Source: JACVRW01 sp963771715 (GTDB lineage Bacteria > Actinomycetota > Thermoleophilia > Solirubrobacterales > Thermoleophilaceae). From it: 64,000 nt of DNA. A program made the position numbers and the translations under genes. The stretch's first letter is position 1, and the number at the start of each line of letters is the position of its first letter. Under the pieces are notes generated by a model that did no database searches, was not told the DNA's origin, and saw nothing but the letters and a program-made list of their open reading frames with translations. Shown here piece after piece: positions 8,029-17,862 of this stretch. Where the stretch lies: positions 558,001-622,000 of the forward strand of contig CAVYUQ010000003.1 of the NCBI GenBank assembly GCA_963771715.1, written 5' to 3'.

Positions 8029-9110
8029 AGATCGGCATCGTCGGCATGCCGAACGCGGGCAAGTCGTCGCTCTTCAACGCGCTCACTCGGGCGGGCGCCC
8101 AGGCGGCCAATTACCCCTTCACGACCGTCGAGCCGAACGTGGCCGTGGTCGGCGTGCCCGACGATCGGCTCGAACGGGTGGCGGCGACCATCCGCGCGCG
8201 GCCGATCGTCCACGAGACGATCCAGTTCCACGACATCGCCGGCCTCGTCCGCGGCGCGCACCAGGGCGAGGGGCTCGGCAACAAGTTCCTCGCGAACATC
8301 CGCGAGACCGACGCGATCCTGCACGTGGTCCGCGTGCACGACGACGCCCAGGTGGTGCACCCCGAGGGGCGCGTGGACCCGCTCGCGGATGCCGAGGCGA
8401 TCGAGACGGAGCTGCTGTTCGCTGACCTGGAGCAGGCCGAGCGGCGGCTGGAGCGGGTGTCGAAGCAGGCGAAGTCGCTCGACAAGGTGGCGGTGGCCGA
8501 GGAGCGCTGGCTGCGCCGGGTGGTGGAGGCGCTGCAAGCGGGTCAAGCAGTGAGGACGGTGCCCGAGCCGGCCGAGGCACCTGGAGCCGCCACGCGCCTC
8601 GCTGCACTTACTTCAAAGCCGGTCCTTTACGTGGCCAACGTCGCCGAGGGCGAGCCGCTCGAGCCTCCGCCCGCGCTGGCGGCGCACGCGGAGGAGCGCG
8701 GCGCGCGCGCGACGGCGGTGAGCGCCCGCCTCGACGCGGAGCTCACAGAGCTCGACGACGAGGAGGCCGCCGCGATGCGCGACGAGCTCGGCGTGACCGA
8801 GTCCGGCCTCGAGACCGTGATCCGCGAGGCCTTCGCCCTGCTCCACCTGATCCAGTTCTTCACCGCCGGCCAGGACAAGGAGGCCCGCGCCTGGGCGATT
8901 CCGCGCGGCACGCGCGCCCGCGCCGCTGCCGGTTCGATCCACACCGACATGGAACGCGGCTTCGTGGCGGCGGAGGTCACACCCTGGGAGGCGCTGGTGG
9001 ACGCCGGCGGCTACACGGCTGCCCGCGAGCGGGCTCTGACACGCGTCGAGGGCCGCGACTACGTGATGCAGGACGGCGACGTGGCCACGTTCCGCTTCAC
9101 GCCGTCGTAG
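8025..9110 (+). CDS. ychF: Redox-regulated ATPase/GTPase YchF (Obg family)
   Basis: The protein has 361 residues. The G1 motif is GMPNAGKSS at the N-terminus, the switch region NYPFTTVEPNVAVVGVPDDRL, the G3 motif HDIAGLVRGAHQGEGLGNKFL, and the variant G4 VLYVANVAE characteristic of YchF, which prefers ATP. A coiled-coil insert (about residues 130-180) and the C-terminal TGS-like domain ending GRDYVMQDGDVATFRF are present. The protein binds ribosomes and is linked to stress control. It is the last gene of a tightly packed group starting at mce. Confidence 0.95.
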   Translation: MKIGIVGMPNAGKSSLFNALTRAGAQAANYPFTTVEPNVAVVGVPDDRLERVAATIRARPIVHETIQFHDIAGLVRGAHQGEGLGNKFLANIRETDAILHVVRVHDDAQVVHPEGRVDPLADAEAIETELLFADLEQAERRLERVSKQAKSLDKVAVAEERWLRRVVEALQAGQAVRTVPEPAEAPGAATRLAALTSKPVLYVANVAEGEPLEPPPALAAHAEERGARATAVSARLDAELTELDDEEAAAMRDELGVTESGLETVIREAFALLHLIQFFTAGQDKEARAWAIPRGTRARAAAGSIHTDMERGFVAAEVTPWEALVDAGGYTAARERALTRVEGRDYVMQDGDVATFRFTPS

Positions 9111-9131
9111 CGCTTCCGGCGGGGTCCACAC

Positions 9132-9166
9132 TGGCAGAAATTGTCCGGTATGTGGCCTTGCTGCCA
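9132..9166. promoter_or_regulatory. Candidate operator of the GlxA-type regulator
   Basis: TGGCAG (9132-9137) and CTGCCA (9161-9166) form perfect inverted arms 23 bp apart, just upstream of the AraC-type gene, and TTGTCC follows the left arm. AraC proteins often bind such half-sites in their own promoters. The assignment to this regulator is an inference from position. Confidence 0.4.
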
Positions 9167-9192
9167 ACTGCTGCGGCGGCGATCATTGGCGC

Positions 9193-10149
9193 ATGAGACG
9201 TGTGGTCATCGTGGCGTTTCCGGGCGTCCAGACGCTTGACGTGACCGGACCCGCCGAGGTTCTGCGCGCGGCGACCAAGATCCATCCGCCCGGCTACGAG
9301 GTGACCGTGGTGGCGCCGGAGGAGGGACCGCTGCGGACCTCGACGGTCACGATCGCGCCCGATCTACCCCTCAGTGCCTGTCGGTTCCCGATCGACACCC
9401 TCATCGTCGCCGGCGGAACGGGTGCGCGACGTGCCGAGGAGGATGAGGCGCTGATCGCCTGGCTGCGCAAGGCGGCCGGGCGCGCGCGGCGAGTGACCTC
9501 CGTCTGCACCGGTGCCTTCCTGCTCGCCAGGGCCGGTCTGCTCGACGGGCGTCGCGCCACCACGCACTGGGCGTCATGCGCCGATCTGGCCGCGCGCTAT
9601 CCGGGCGTGAGCGTCGAGGCGGACCCGATCTTCGTGCGCGACGGCAACGTCGCCACCTCCGCCGGCGTGACCGCGGGCATGGACCTCGCCCTCGCGCTAG
9701 TGGAGGAGGACCTCGGCCGCGACGTGGCCCTGGAGGCGGCGCGCTGGCTCGTGCTGTTCCTGAAGCGCCCGGGCGGCCAGGCGCAGTTCAGCGCCCAGCT
9801 CGCGGCCCAAACCGCCGAGCGGCCCTCGCTTAGCGATCTCCAGGCCTGGATTCCCGACCACCTGGATCAGGACCTCTCCGTGCCCGCGCTGGCCCGCCGG
9901 AGCGCGATGAGCGAGCGCAACTTCGCCCGCGCCTTCCGGCGCGAGACCGGGATGACCCCTGCCGCGTACGTCGAGGCCGCGCGTGTGGAGAGCGCCAGGA
10001 TCGCCCTCGAGACCGGCGACCTGCCCGTGGAGAACGTGGCCCGCCAGTCCGGCTTCGGCACCGTCGAGACGATGCGGCGGGCGTTCAGGCGGCGAGTCGG
10101 GGTCAGCCCGGCCAACTACAGAACCCGATTCAGGAGGCAGGCAGCATGA
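9193..10149 (+). CDS. GlxA-type transcriptional regulator (DJ-1/PfpI domain plus AraC HTH)
   Basis: The protein has 318 residues. The N-terminal half is a DJ-1/PfpI fold (VIVAFPGVQTLDVTGPAEVL) with the nucleophile-elbow Cys in SVCTGAFLLARAG. The C-terminal half is an AraC double helix-turn-helix (LSVPALARRSAMSERNFARAF, VENVARQSGFGTVETMRRAF, then VGVSPANYR). Regulators of this type sense small metabolites. The next gene is a stand-alone protein of the same DJ-1 family, overlapping by 4 bp (ATGA), so the regulator probably controls its own operon. Confidence 0.92.
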   Translation: MRRVVIVAFPGVQTLDVTGPAEVLRAATKIHPPGYEVTVVAPEEGPLRTSTVTIAPDLPLSACRFPIDTLIVAGGTGARRAEEDEALIAWLRKAAGRARRVTSVCTGAFLLARAGLLDGRRATTHWASCADLAARYPGVSVEADPIFVRDGNVATSAGVTAGMDLALALVEEDLGRDVALEAARWLVLFLKRPGGQAQFSAQLAAQTAERPSLSDLQAWIPDHLDQDLSVPALARRSAMSERNFARAFRRETGMTPAAYVEAARVESARIALETGDLPVENVARQSGFGTVETMRRAFRRRVGVSPANYRTRFRRQAA

Positions 10150-10781
10150 GGATCGCCATCCCGCTCTACGACCGCTTCACCGCCCTGGACGCGGTGGGCC
10201 CATACGAGGTGCTCTCGCGCCTGCCCGGCGCGAGCGTGACCTGGCTCGCTCATGAGCCGGGCGTCGTGCGCACGGACAACACGATGCTCGGCATCGAGGC
10301 CGACGCCGCCTTCGAGGACCTGCCCGACCCCGAGATCGTGATGGTGCCCGGCGGCACCGGCACGGACGCCGTGCTCGACGACGAGCGCCTGGTGGGCTGG
10401 ATCCGGCGCGCGCATGAGACCTCCGAGTGGACCACGTCCGTCTGCACCGGCTCGCTGCTGCTCGGCGCGGCCGGCGTGCTCGACGGGCTCGAGGCCACCA
10501 GCCACTGGCTCGACCTCGCCGACCTCGAGCGCTTCGGCGCCCGCCCGACGGGCCGCCGGGTGGTCGAGCAGGGCAAGGTGATCACGGCCGCGGGTGTGTC
10601 GTCGGGCATCGACATGGGCCTGGTTCTGGCGGCCAAGATCGCGGGCCCGGAGATCGCCCAGGCGATCCAGCTCGGAATCGAGTACGACCCAGAGCCGCCG
10701 TTCGACGCGGGCTCCGTCGAGAAGGCGCCCGCGGAGATCGTCGAGCTGGTGCGCGGCGTCGCGGCGGCGCGGTCGGCGTAG
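10146..10781 (+). CDS. DJ-1/PfpI family protein (isonitrile hydratase-like)
   Basis: The protein has 211 residues. It has the DJ-1/PfpI fold with the acidic residue in GPYEVLSRL and the nucleophile Cys in TSVCTGSLLLGAAGVL, followed by ATSHWLDLADLERFGA and AAGVSSGIDMGL. This pattern is shared with isonitrile hydratase and with the sensor half of the neighbouring regulator. The substrate is unknown. It is translationally coupled to the regulator gene. Confidence 0.85.
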   Translation: MRIAIPLYDRFTALDAVGPYEVLSRLPGASVTWLAHEPGVVRTDNTMLGIEADAAFEDLPDPEIVMVPGGTGTDAVLDDERLVGWIRRAHETSEWTTSVCTGSLLLGAAGVLDGLEATSHWLDLADLERFGARPTGRRVVEQGKVITAAGVSSGIDMGLVLAAKIAGPEIAQAIQLGIEYDPEPPFDAGSVEKAPAEIVELVRGVAAARSA

Positions 10782-10810
10782 CGCCGCCCGCCCGCGCGGG
10801 GCGCTCGCGC

Positions 10811-12179
10811 CTAGCGCACGCGGACGGCCGGCCCCGCGACGGTGCGGTAGCGCACCCGGTACACGCCCGCCCGCGAGAGCGCTACGCGATAGCGACCGGA
10901 TCGTGTCGTGCGGGCTCGCGCGACCGCGCGGAAGCGCCCGTCGACGCGCCGCTCGACACGCAACACCCGCCTGCGCGGCGCAGGCTGGAACTCTCCCTCG
11001 AGCACGCGGCTGGTCGGCCTCGGGCCCCAGCTGGCGGGGCGGGCCGAGCGGGCCCGGCTCGCCGAGCTCTCGACCCGATAGTGCGTGAACCACGTGTCGC
11101 GGAGGCCGAGCGCGGACCGCACCTGCGGGCCCGGTGACCGTGCGCGAGCCGGCGCTGCCGATCACGCGCGCCCTCACCACACGCGGTGAGACGCCGCGCT
11201 GGAGCACCTTCAGCCGCCGGAAGGCGCCCGGCGCCCCCAGCGCCCGATCGAGCCGGGCGGCGGACAGCGTGAGCTGCCAGCGGTGGTAGGGCGAGCGGGT
11301 GTCATACGGGTCGGGCACGCCCACCAGCCACGGCTTCGACAGCGATCCCACGAACGAGAACTCCACGTTCTCGGTGTGGCCGCCTGAGGTGGAGAAGTAG
11401 TACGTCACCGCCGGCACGCCGCCGTAGGTGACGATGCGCCCGGACGTGTCGCTCACCGCGGCGTCGCTGCGGACGCTCTCGCCGGTCACGCCGCGGTAGA
11501 CCTGCGAGCGGGTGTCCGGGTACTGGTCGAAGGCGCCGGCGGTCTTGCGGGTGGCGAGCGCGTAGGTGCGCGCGGCAACGGCCTGGACCTTCAGCGCCTC
11601 GAGCGGCCACGTGCTGGGCATCTCGCCGGCCACCACTCCGCGCAGGTAGCTGTCCATGTCGAGCTCGTTGATCGCCGTCACGCCGCTGCCGTCCACCCGC
11701 ACCTCGATGTCGCCGCGGTAGAGGCCGCTGGTCACGAAGTTGAGAGCCGGCCCCATCAGGCGCATCGGGTCGGAGCTCTTGAAACGCACCACCGATCCGA
11801 GCCGCGCCACTCGCGTGCCCGTCGCCGTCGTGACGACGATCCCGCCGGGACGGCGCTTGGCCACGTAGATCCGGCTCGGCCTGAGCGACCTGCCCGCCAC
11901 GGAGGTGGCACCGCGCACGCGGATGTACGGATCCACGGGCTGGAGCAGCACCCGCACCGGCTGGTCGGGAGCGGTCGAGAGGCGGGTGCCCTTGTAGTAG
12001 TGGGCGAGGATCCCCGGATACTTGGCGTCCTCGAGCGCGTAGCCGTAGGCGCCGTACTGGCTCATCCCGATGCCGTGGCCGAATCCGGCACCGCGGATCA
12101 CGTGGCGCACGGCGGCGTCGGCCGTGGCGGGAAGGGCGAGGAAGACGCCGAGGGCTGTGAGTAGGGCGGTGCGGCGCAT
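10811..12179 (-). CDS. SpoIID/LytB-domain secreted protein (frameshifted)
   Basis: A signal peptide (MRRTALLTALGVFLALPATADA) precedes a SpoIID domain with GAGFGHGIGMSQYGAYGYA, YLRGVVAGEMPSTWPLEALKVQAVAARTYAL and YYFSTSGGHTENVE. SpoIID proteins are lytic transglycosylases or amidase activators acting on peptidoglycan. The frame breaks near 11125-11132 in a GGGCCC context, where one extra base lies within TVTGP. The other frame then gives the expected QVRSALGLRDTWFTHYRVES and a C-terminal beta-rich domain ending at 10811. Corrected length is about 455 residues. Read without correction, the frame runs far into the opposite-strand DJ-1 gene, which is not credible. The break is probably a sequencing error. 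Confidence 0.85.
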
Positions 12180-12237
12180 GGGGTGGAGAACTCCCGAAGG
12201 AGGTCAAGGTAGCGGTCGGACGCTCGCCCTCCCTTCT

Positions 12238-13561
12238 TTAGCCCACGGCGTACAGGCGCCATTCGCCCGGCACGCCGCGCAGCTCGCGTTCGCCACGATC
12301 CTCGAAGCCGATTCCCGACCCGACCACGAGATCCTTCACCGTGCCGGACACGAGCACCTCGTTCGGCCCGGCGGACTGCATCACCCGCGAGGCGATGTGC
12401 ACCGCGAGACCGCCCACGTCGCCGTCCATCACCTCGAGCTCGCCCGTGTGGAGGCCGGCGCGCACCTCCAGCCCGAGACTGCCCATCGCCTCGGCCACCG
12501 AGGCGGCGCAGCGGATCGCCCGCGCCGGCCCGTCGAAGGTGGCGAGGAAGCCGTCGCCTGTGCGCTTCACCTCCTTGCCGCGGTGGCGCCCCAGCGCCTG
12601 CCGGAACAGCGCGTCGTGGCGCTCCAGCAGGAAGCGCCAGCCGCGGTCGCCCATCTCGGCCGCGCGCCGGGTCGAGTCCACGATGTCGGTGAACAGCACG
12701 GTCGCGAGCATGCGGTCGGGCTCGCGCTCGTGCCGCGTGCCCGTGAGGAACTCCTCGATCTCCCCAAGCAGGCCCTCGGAGTCGCCGATCGAGAACATGT
12801 TGTCGCCGCCCTCGAGCTCCACGTAGCGCGCGCCCGGGATCTTCGAGGCGATGTAGCGCGAGTGCTCGACCTTGAGGAAGCTGTCCTCGGTCCGGTGCAT
12901 CACGAGCGTCGGGACGCGGATCGACGGCAGCACGTCGCGCACGTCGATCTCGCCGATCAGCTTGAAGATGCGGCGGATCGTCGCCGGGCTCGCGGCCAGG
13001 CGCTCGAGCCGGCCCGCCCACTCCATGAAGTTCGGGTCGCTCTGCTGGCTCGGCGCGACCGAGCCGGCCACCCAGCCCTCGCCCCAGTGCGCCAGCAGCT
13101 CCTCCGTGTGCTCGTCGCGCATCTCCGCGGACCAGGCCCACTCGTAGTCGGGCGCCCACGTCGCTCGCGCGAACGTCGCGTAGAGGACGAGCGCGGTGGT
13201 GCGCTCCGGGAAGGTCGCTCCGAACAGCGAGCGCCATCGGCCCGCCCTCGAGCGTGCCGCAGATCGCCGCCTCCTTGGACCCCGCGGCGTCCATCACGGC
13301 GAGCACGTCGTCCATCTGGTCCTCGAGCGTCGGCGCGCCGAAGAGCGGGTCGGAGAGGCCCGAGCCGCGGCGGTCGAACGTGATCACGCGCGCGAACTGC
13401 GTCAGCCGCGCCATCACCCGCTCCAGCGAGGACTCGGACCACAGGTACTCGACCTGAGAGATCCAGGGCGGGATCCAGACCAGATCGGTGGGCCCGTCAC
13501 CCTGGACGGTGTAGGCGATATGCACGTCGCCGCTCTTCGCGTAGCGCGCCACGGGAGCCAC
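12238..13561 (-). CDS. Degenerate alpha/beta-hydrolase fused to a class III nucleotide cyclase (frameshifted)
   Basis: The N-terminal half is an alpha/beta hydrolase fold (DLVWIPPWISQVEYLW, VITFDRRGSGLSDP), but the nucleophile elbow reads CGTLEGGPMA, with Leu where Ser is expected. The C-terminal half is a class III cyclase: metal Asp in FTDIVDST and TGDGF, substrate Lys in KEVKRTGDG, transition-state Arg in AVHIASRV, with His at the usual Asn position. One extra base near 13228 shifts the frame after GGPMAL. Corrected length is about 440 residues. The likely role is cyclic nucleotide synthesis controlled by a ligand-binding pseudo-hydrolase domain (inference). A minus-strand -10 TAACGT lies 7 nt before the GTG start. 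Confidence 0.85.
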
Positions 13562-13568
13562 GACCGTG

Positions 13569-13578
13569 ACGTTACAGT
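13569..13578. promoter_or_regulatory. Overlapping divergent -10 boxes (cyclase/ThDP enzyme)
   Basis: The minus-strand box TAACGT (13574 to 13569) is 7 nt before the cyclase GTG at 13561. The plus-strand box TACAGT (13573-13578) is 9 nt before the GTG at 13588. The two boxes share 2 bp, so transcription of the two genes should be mutually exclusive or coupled. Confidence 0.5.
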
Positions 13579-13587
13579 CAGCAGCCT

Positions 13588-15231
13588 GTGTCCAAGCGCA
13601 AGGCCAGCGACGTCTTCGTGGAATGCCTCGAGGCCGAGGGCGTCAAGCACGTGTTCGGGATCCCGGGCGAGGAGACGCTCGACCTGAACGAGTCGCTGTC
13701 GCGCTCGTCGATCGAGTTCATCCCGGTCCGGCACGAGCAGGGCGGCGCCTACATGGCCGATGCGTGGGGCCGCCTCACCGGCCGCGCCGGGGTCTGCCTC
13801 GGCACGCTGGGACCGGGAGCCCTCAACCTCGTGACCGCGGTCGCGGACGCGTACCTCGATCGCGCGCCGCTTGTGGCGCTCACCGGGCAGGGCGACCTCG
13901 AGCGCATGCACAAGGAGTCACATCAGTACATCGACCTGCCGCGGGTGATGCGGCCGATCACCAAGTGGAACGCCCGCGTGCAGGACGCGGAGATCATCCC
14001 CGAGGTCGTGCGCAAGGCATTCAAGGTGGCCGAGGGCGAGAAGCCCGGCGCGACGCACATCGAACTGCCCGAGGACGTGATGGCCGCCGAGATGGAGGGT
14101 GAGCCGCTGCCGCGCAAGCGCGCGGTGCTCCCGGAGCCGGCGGCCCGGGAGCTGCTGAGAGCGGCGGACCTGATTCGCGGGGCCGTGCACCCGGTGGCTC
14201 TGGCGGGCAACGGCGTGATCCGCGCCAAGGCGGCGCCGGCGCTCAGCGAGTTCGTACGCGCCACGGGGATCCCGGTGGCCGAGACCTTCATGGGGAAGGG
14301 GCTGCTGCCGGCGGACAACGACAAGGCGCTCGGCTCGGTCGGCCTACAGTCCGGCGACTACGAGATGGCCGGCTTCGGCGAGGCCGACGTGGTGCTGGCG
14401 ATCGGCTACGACCTGGTCGAGCACTCCCCCGAGCACTGGAACCCGAAGCGCGACAAGCAGATCATCTGCATCGACTCCGTGCCGGCGGAGACGGACGCCA
14501 ACTTCATCCCCGAGGTCGAGCTCGTGGGCGACATCTACAACGTGCTCACCCGGCTCGGCGAGGAGTGCCGGCACGTGCCCCATCAGGGCGGGTCGACCAA
14601 GCTGCGCGACGTGGTGCTCGGCCGCTTCGAGCAGGCGAAGGAGGACGACTCCTTCCCGGTCCAGCCGCCGCGCGCGCTCTGGGAGATCCGCCAGGCGCTC
14701 GGCCGGCATGACATCCTGATCTCGGACGTCGGCCTACACAAGCTCTGGATCGGCCGGATGTTCCCCGCCTACGAGCCGAACACCGTGCTGATCGCGAACG
14801 GGCTTGCGGGGATGGGCTTCGCGGTGCCGGCTGCGGTGGCCGCCAAGCTCGTGCATCCGGACCGCAAGGTGGTCACCGTGAACGGCGACGGCGGCTTCCT
14901 CATGAACTGCCAGGAGCTCGAGACCGCCGTCCGGATCGGCACGCCGTTCGTGAACGTGATCTGGGAGAACAGCCAGTACGGGTCGATCGTCTGGAAGCAG
15001 GACAAGAAGTTCGGGCGCCACTTCGGCACCGACTTCACCAATCCGGACTTCGTGAAGCTGGCCGAGAGCTTCGGGATGCCGGCCTGGCGCTGCGACTCGG
15101 CGGACGACTTCGGGGAGCGCCTGCGCCATGCTTTGGAGCTCGACCTGCCATCACTGATCGTTTTGCCGATCGACTACTCGATCGACGTGGCTATTTCAGA
15201 GGAACTTGGAACGGAGACTGTTGCGACATGA
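13588..15231 (+). CDS. Acetolactate synthase-like thiamine-diphosphate enzyme
   Basis: The protein has 547 residues and a GTG start. The catalytic Glu is in VRHEQGGAYMADAWGR and the ThDP-binding motif is GDGGFLMNCQELETA followed by NSQYGSI. The central domain has FMGKGLLPADN. The closest family pattern is the large subunit of acetolactate synthase (catabolic AlsS-like). No regulatory small subunit (ilvH) is nearby. The downstream gene is a semialdehyde-type dehydrogenase overlapping by 4 bp, so the pair may process a 2-oxo acid to an aldehyde and then an acid. That pathway idea is inference, and the enzyme could be another member of the ThDP family. Confidence 0.8.
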   Translation: MSKRKASDVFVECLEAEGVKHVFGIPGEETLDLNESLSRSSIEFIPVRHEQGGAYMADAWGRLTGRAGVCLGTLGPGALNLVTAVADAYLDRAPLVALTGQGDLERMHKESHQYIDLPRVMRPITKWNARVQDAEIIPEVVRKAFKVAEGEKPGATHIELPEDVMAAEMEGEPLPRKRAVLPEPAARELLRAADLIRGAVHPVALAGNGVIRAKAAPALSEFVRATGIPVAETFMGKGLLPADNDKALGSVGLQSGDYEMAGFGEADVVLAIGYDLVEHSPEHWNPKRDKQIICIDSVPAETDANFIPEVELVGDIYNVLTRLGEECRHVPHQGGSTKLRDVVLGRFEQAKEDDSFPVQPPRALWEIRQALGRHDILISDVGLHKLWIGRMFPAYEPNTVLIANGLAGMGFAVPAAVAAKLVHPDRKVVTVNGDGGFLMNCQELETAVRIGTPFVNVIWENSQYGSIVWKQDKKFGRHFGTDFTNPDFVKLAESFGMPAWRCDSADDFGERLRHALELDLPSLIVLPIDYSIDVAISEELGTETVAT

Positions 15232-16695
15232 GCATCGCCACCGAGGAACGAAGCGTCGTAGAGAAGGTCCAGAACAAGCTGTACATCGGGGGTGAGTGGC
15301 GCGACGCCACGGGCGGCGGCACGCTCGAGGTGCTCGACCCCGCCACCGAGGAACCGATCTGCGAGGTCGCGGACGCGACCCCCGAGGACGCCATGGCGGC
15401 GCTCGACGCCGCGGTGGAAGCCCAGCCGGAATGGGGCAGCCTCAGCGGCGAACGACCGCGCCGGGATCCTCTGGAAGGCGTTCGAGCTGCTCATGGAGCG
15501 CGCCGACGAGCTCGGGACGCTCATGACCCTCGAGATGGGCAAGCCGGTCGCGGAGTCGAAGGCCGAGATCGTGTACGCGGCCGACTTCTTCCGCTGGTAT
15601 TCCGGCGAGGCACTGCGGATGGACGGCAACTGGAAGCAGTTCGCCAACGCCACCAGCCGCGTGATGGTGATGAAGCAGCCGGTGGGCCCGACGCTCATGA
15701 TCACGCCCTGGAACTTCCCGATGGCGATGGGCACCCGCAAGCTCGGCCCGGCGATCGCCGCCGGGTGCACGAGCGTGGTCAAGCCGGCCTCGCAGACCCC
15801 GCTGTGCATGCTCGCGCTCGGCCAGATCCTCGAGGAGGCCGGCCTGCCGAGCGGCGTGGTCAACATCTTCACGACCTCGTCGTCGGGCAAGACGACCGGC
15901 CCGCTGATCGAGGACCCGCGCCTGCGCAAGCTGTCCTTCACGGGCTCCACGGAGGTGGGGCGCTCGCTGATCGAGGCGTCGGCGAAGAACGTGCTGAACG
16001 TGTCGATGGAGCTGGGCGGGAACGCGCCCTTCCTCGTGTTCGACGACGCCGACCTGGACGAGGCGGTCGAGGGCGCGCTGCTGGCGAAAATGCGCAACAT
16101 CGGTGAGGCCTGCACGGCGGCGAACCGCTTCCACGTGGCGGAGTCCGTGCGCGAGGAGTTCACCAGCCGGCTGGCGGAGAAGATGGGCTCGCTGAAGCTA
16201 GGCCGCGGGACGGAGGAGGACGTGAAGGTCGGGCCGCTGATCGACGAGCCGTCGCGCGAGAAGGTCAAGGAGCTGGTGGACGACGCGGTCCAGCGCGGCG
16301 GCAAGCTCCTCGTGGGCGGCGAGGCGCCCGACGGACGCGGCTACTTCTTCCCGCCGACCGTGCTGGACGACGTGCCGATCGACGCCCGCGTCTTCCACGA
16401 GGAGATCTTCGGACCCGTGGCCCCGATCGCCGGCTTCAACTCCGAAGAGGAGGCGATCGAGCGCGCGAACGACACCGAGTACGGCCTGGTGGCCTACGTG
16501 TTCACGCGCGACATCAAGCGAGCGATCCGCGTCTGCGAGGGCCTCGAGACCGGGATGGTCGGCCTGAACCAGGGAATGGTCTCGAACGCCGGAGCGCCGT
16601 TCGGAGGCGTGAAGCAGTCCGGAATCGGCCGCGAGGGAGGCCACGAGGGCCTCGAGGAGTTCCTCGAGACGAAGTACGTCGCAGTGAACCTTTAG
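15228..16695 (+). CDS. NAD(P)-dependent aldehyde dehydrogenase, succinate-semialdehyde type (frameshifted)
   Basis: After correction the protein has about 488 residues. The N-terminus is KLYIGGEWRDATGGGTLEV. Then come TPWNFPMAMGTRKLGPAIAAG, the catalytic Glu in MELGGNAPFLVF and the catalytic Cys in NIGEACTAANRF. The ending PFGGVKQSGIGREGGHEGLEEF matches the GabD group. One extra base between 15435 and 15450 breaks the frame just before NDRAGILWKAFELL; the rest is intact. It oxidises succinate semialdehyde or a related aldehyde. It is translationally coupled to the ThDP enzyme (ATGA overlap). Confidence 0.87.
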
Positions 16696-16743
16696 ACAGG
16701 TTCCCGGGAGTTATCTCGCAGGATCCTTTTCATCGGTTGCGGC

Positions 16744-16762
16744 CTCGGGATCACATCCCGAG
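16744..16762. other. Inverted repeat upstream of the M23 peptidase gene
   Basis: CTCGGGAT-CAC-ATCCCGAG is a perfect 8-bp inverted repeat with a 3-nt centre, 9 bp before the GTG start at 16772. It could be an operator or a 5' hairpin controlling translation. The 75-bp gap 16696-16771 holds nothing else I can name, and it lacks the conserved blocks of a c-di-AMP (ydaO) riboswitch. Confidence 0.45.
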
Positions 16763-16771
16763 AGTGAAGGT

Positions 16772-17843
16772 GTGCCCTCCATCCGGATCATTTCCGGTGG
16801 GATCGCACTGGCGCTTGGATGTGTGCTCGTCTTTTCCGCCCCAGCAACTGCCGGACCTAAGGTCGCGGCGGTTCAAGTTGCGCTGAAGCGAGTCGGGCTC
16901 TACACCGCGACCGTGGATGGGGTTCGCGGCCCGCTCACGAAGGCCGCGATCGTGCGCTTTCAGCGCCGCCACGGACTGGCGGTGGACGGCGTCGTGGGCC
17001 CGCAGACGCGCCGCGCGTTCGGCAAGCGCGGTCGCCCGGCCTTCGGAAGTCGCACGATGAAGCTGGGCGACCGCGGCTGGGACGTGGCCGCCATGCAGTA
17101 CATCCTCGCCCGCCGCGGCTATCCGCCCGGGGCGATCGACGCGGTCTTCGGCCCGATGACGGACACCGCATTGAGGAACTTCCAGCGGGCGCTCGGCCTG
17201 CCGGCGGACGGGCTGGCCGGACCCGCCACGATCGCCGGGCTGCGGCGCGGATCGGCGTCGAGCGGGCACGACGCCGGTGGCGAACGGCCCCGTGCGCCTG
17301 CTGCGGCCGGTGGGCGGCAAGATCGGTGACCGCTTCGGCGCGCCGCGCGCGGGCAAGCGCACGCACACCGGCATCGACTTCCCCGTGGCGGCGGGCACGC
17401 GCGTGGGCGCCGCCGGCGTGGGCGTGACCGAGTTCGCCGGGTGGAACTCGGGCGGCTACGGCAACCTCGTCGTGATCCGCCACCGGCTCGGCTACACCAC
17501 CTGGTACGCCCACCTCTCCACGATCACGACCTGGGTCGGCGAGGAGGTAACGGGAGGCACGCGCATCGGTTACGTCGGCTCGACGGGAAACTCCACGGGC
17601 CCGCACCTGCACTTCGAGCTGCGCAAGAACGCGGTGCCGATCGACCCGATGCCGTATCTGCTGGCGGCGGTGGCCACGCGGGCGAGCTCGACCGGCGGCG
17701 GCGCGACGCCCAACAGCAGCACCGAAGGCGGGACCAGCGGCGGCGTGGCTGCCCGCGCTTGCCCAATCCGAGCGCCGCTCGTCAGGTACCGCCGCGCGCC
17801 GCTCGACGCCTGCCGGGCGAAGAACCTGACCCGCGCGCGCTAG
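16772..17843 (+). CDS. Secreted peptidoglycan-binding M23 endopeptidase (frameshifted)
   Basis: An N-terminal hydrophobic signal (IISGGIALALGCVLVFSAPATA) is followed by two peptidoglycan-binding repeats (VDGVRGPLTKAAIVRFQRRHGL and IDAVFGPMTDTALRNFQRALGL). An M23 (LytM) peptidase domain follows, with zinc ligands in RTHTGIDFPV and GPHLHFELRKNAVPIDPMPYL. One extra base near 17266 (around AGCGGGCACG) separates the binding repeats from the peptidase; corrected length is about 356 residues. The C-terminal tail after residue 300 is Gly/Ser/Thr-rich. It probably remodels the cell wall. Confidence 0.85.
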
Positions 17844-17862
17844 CGCCCCCGCCCCGCGCGGG

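Noticed and set aside
10116..11125. Extension of the SpoIID frame across the DJ-1 gene to give 687 residues
   Set aside because: The tail has no domain features and overlaps a clear gene on the other strand. A one-base correction restores the normal SpoIID C-terminus.
16696..16771. c-di-AMP (ydaO) riboswitch before the M23 peptidase gene
   Set aside because: The gap is only 76 bp and lacks the conserved ydaO sequence blocks; only a short inverted repeat is present.
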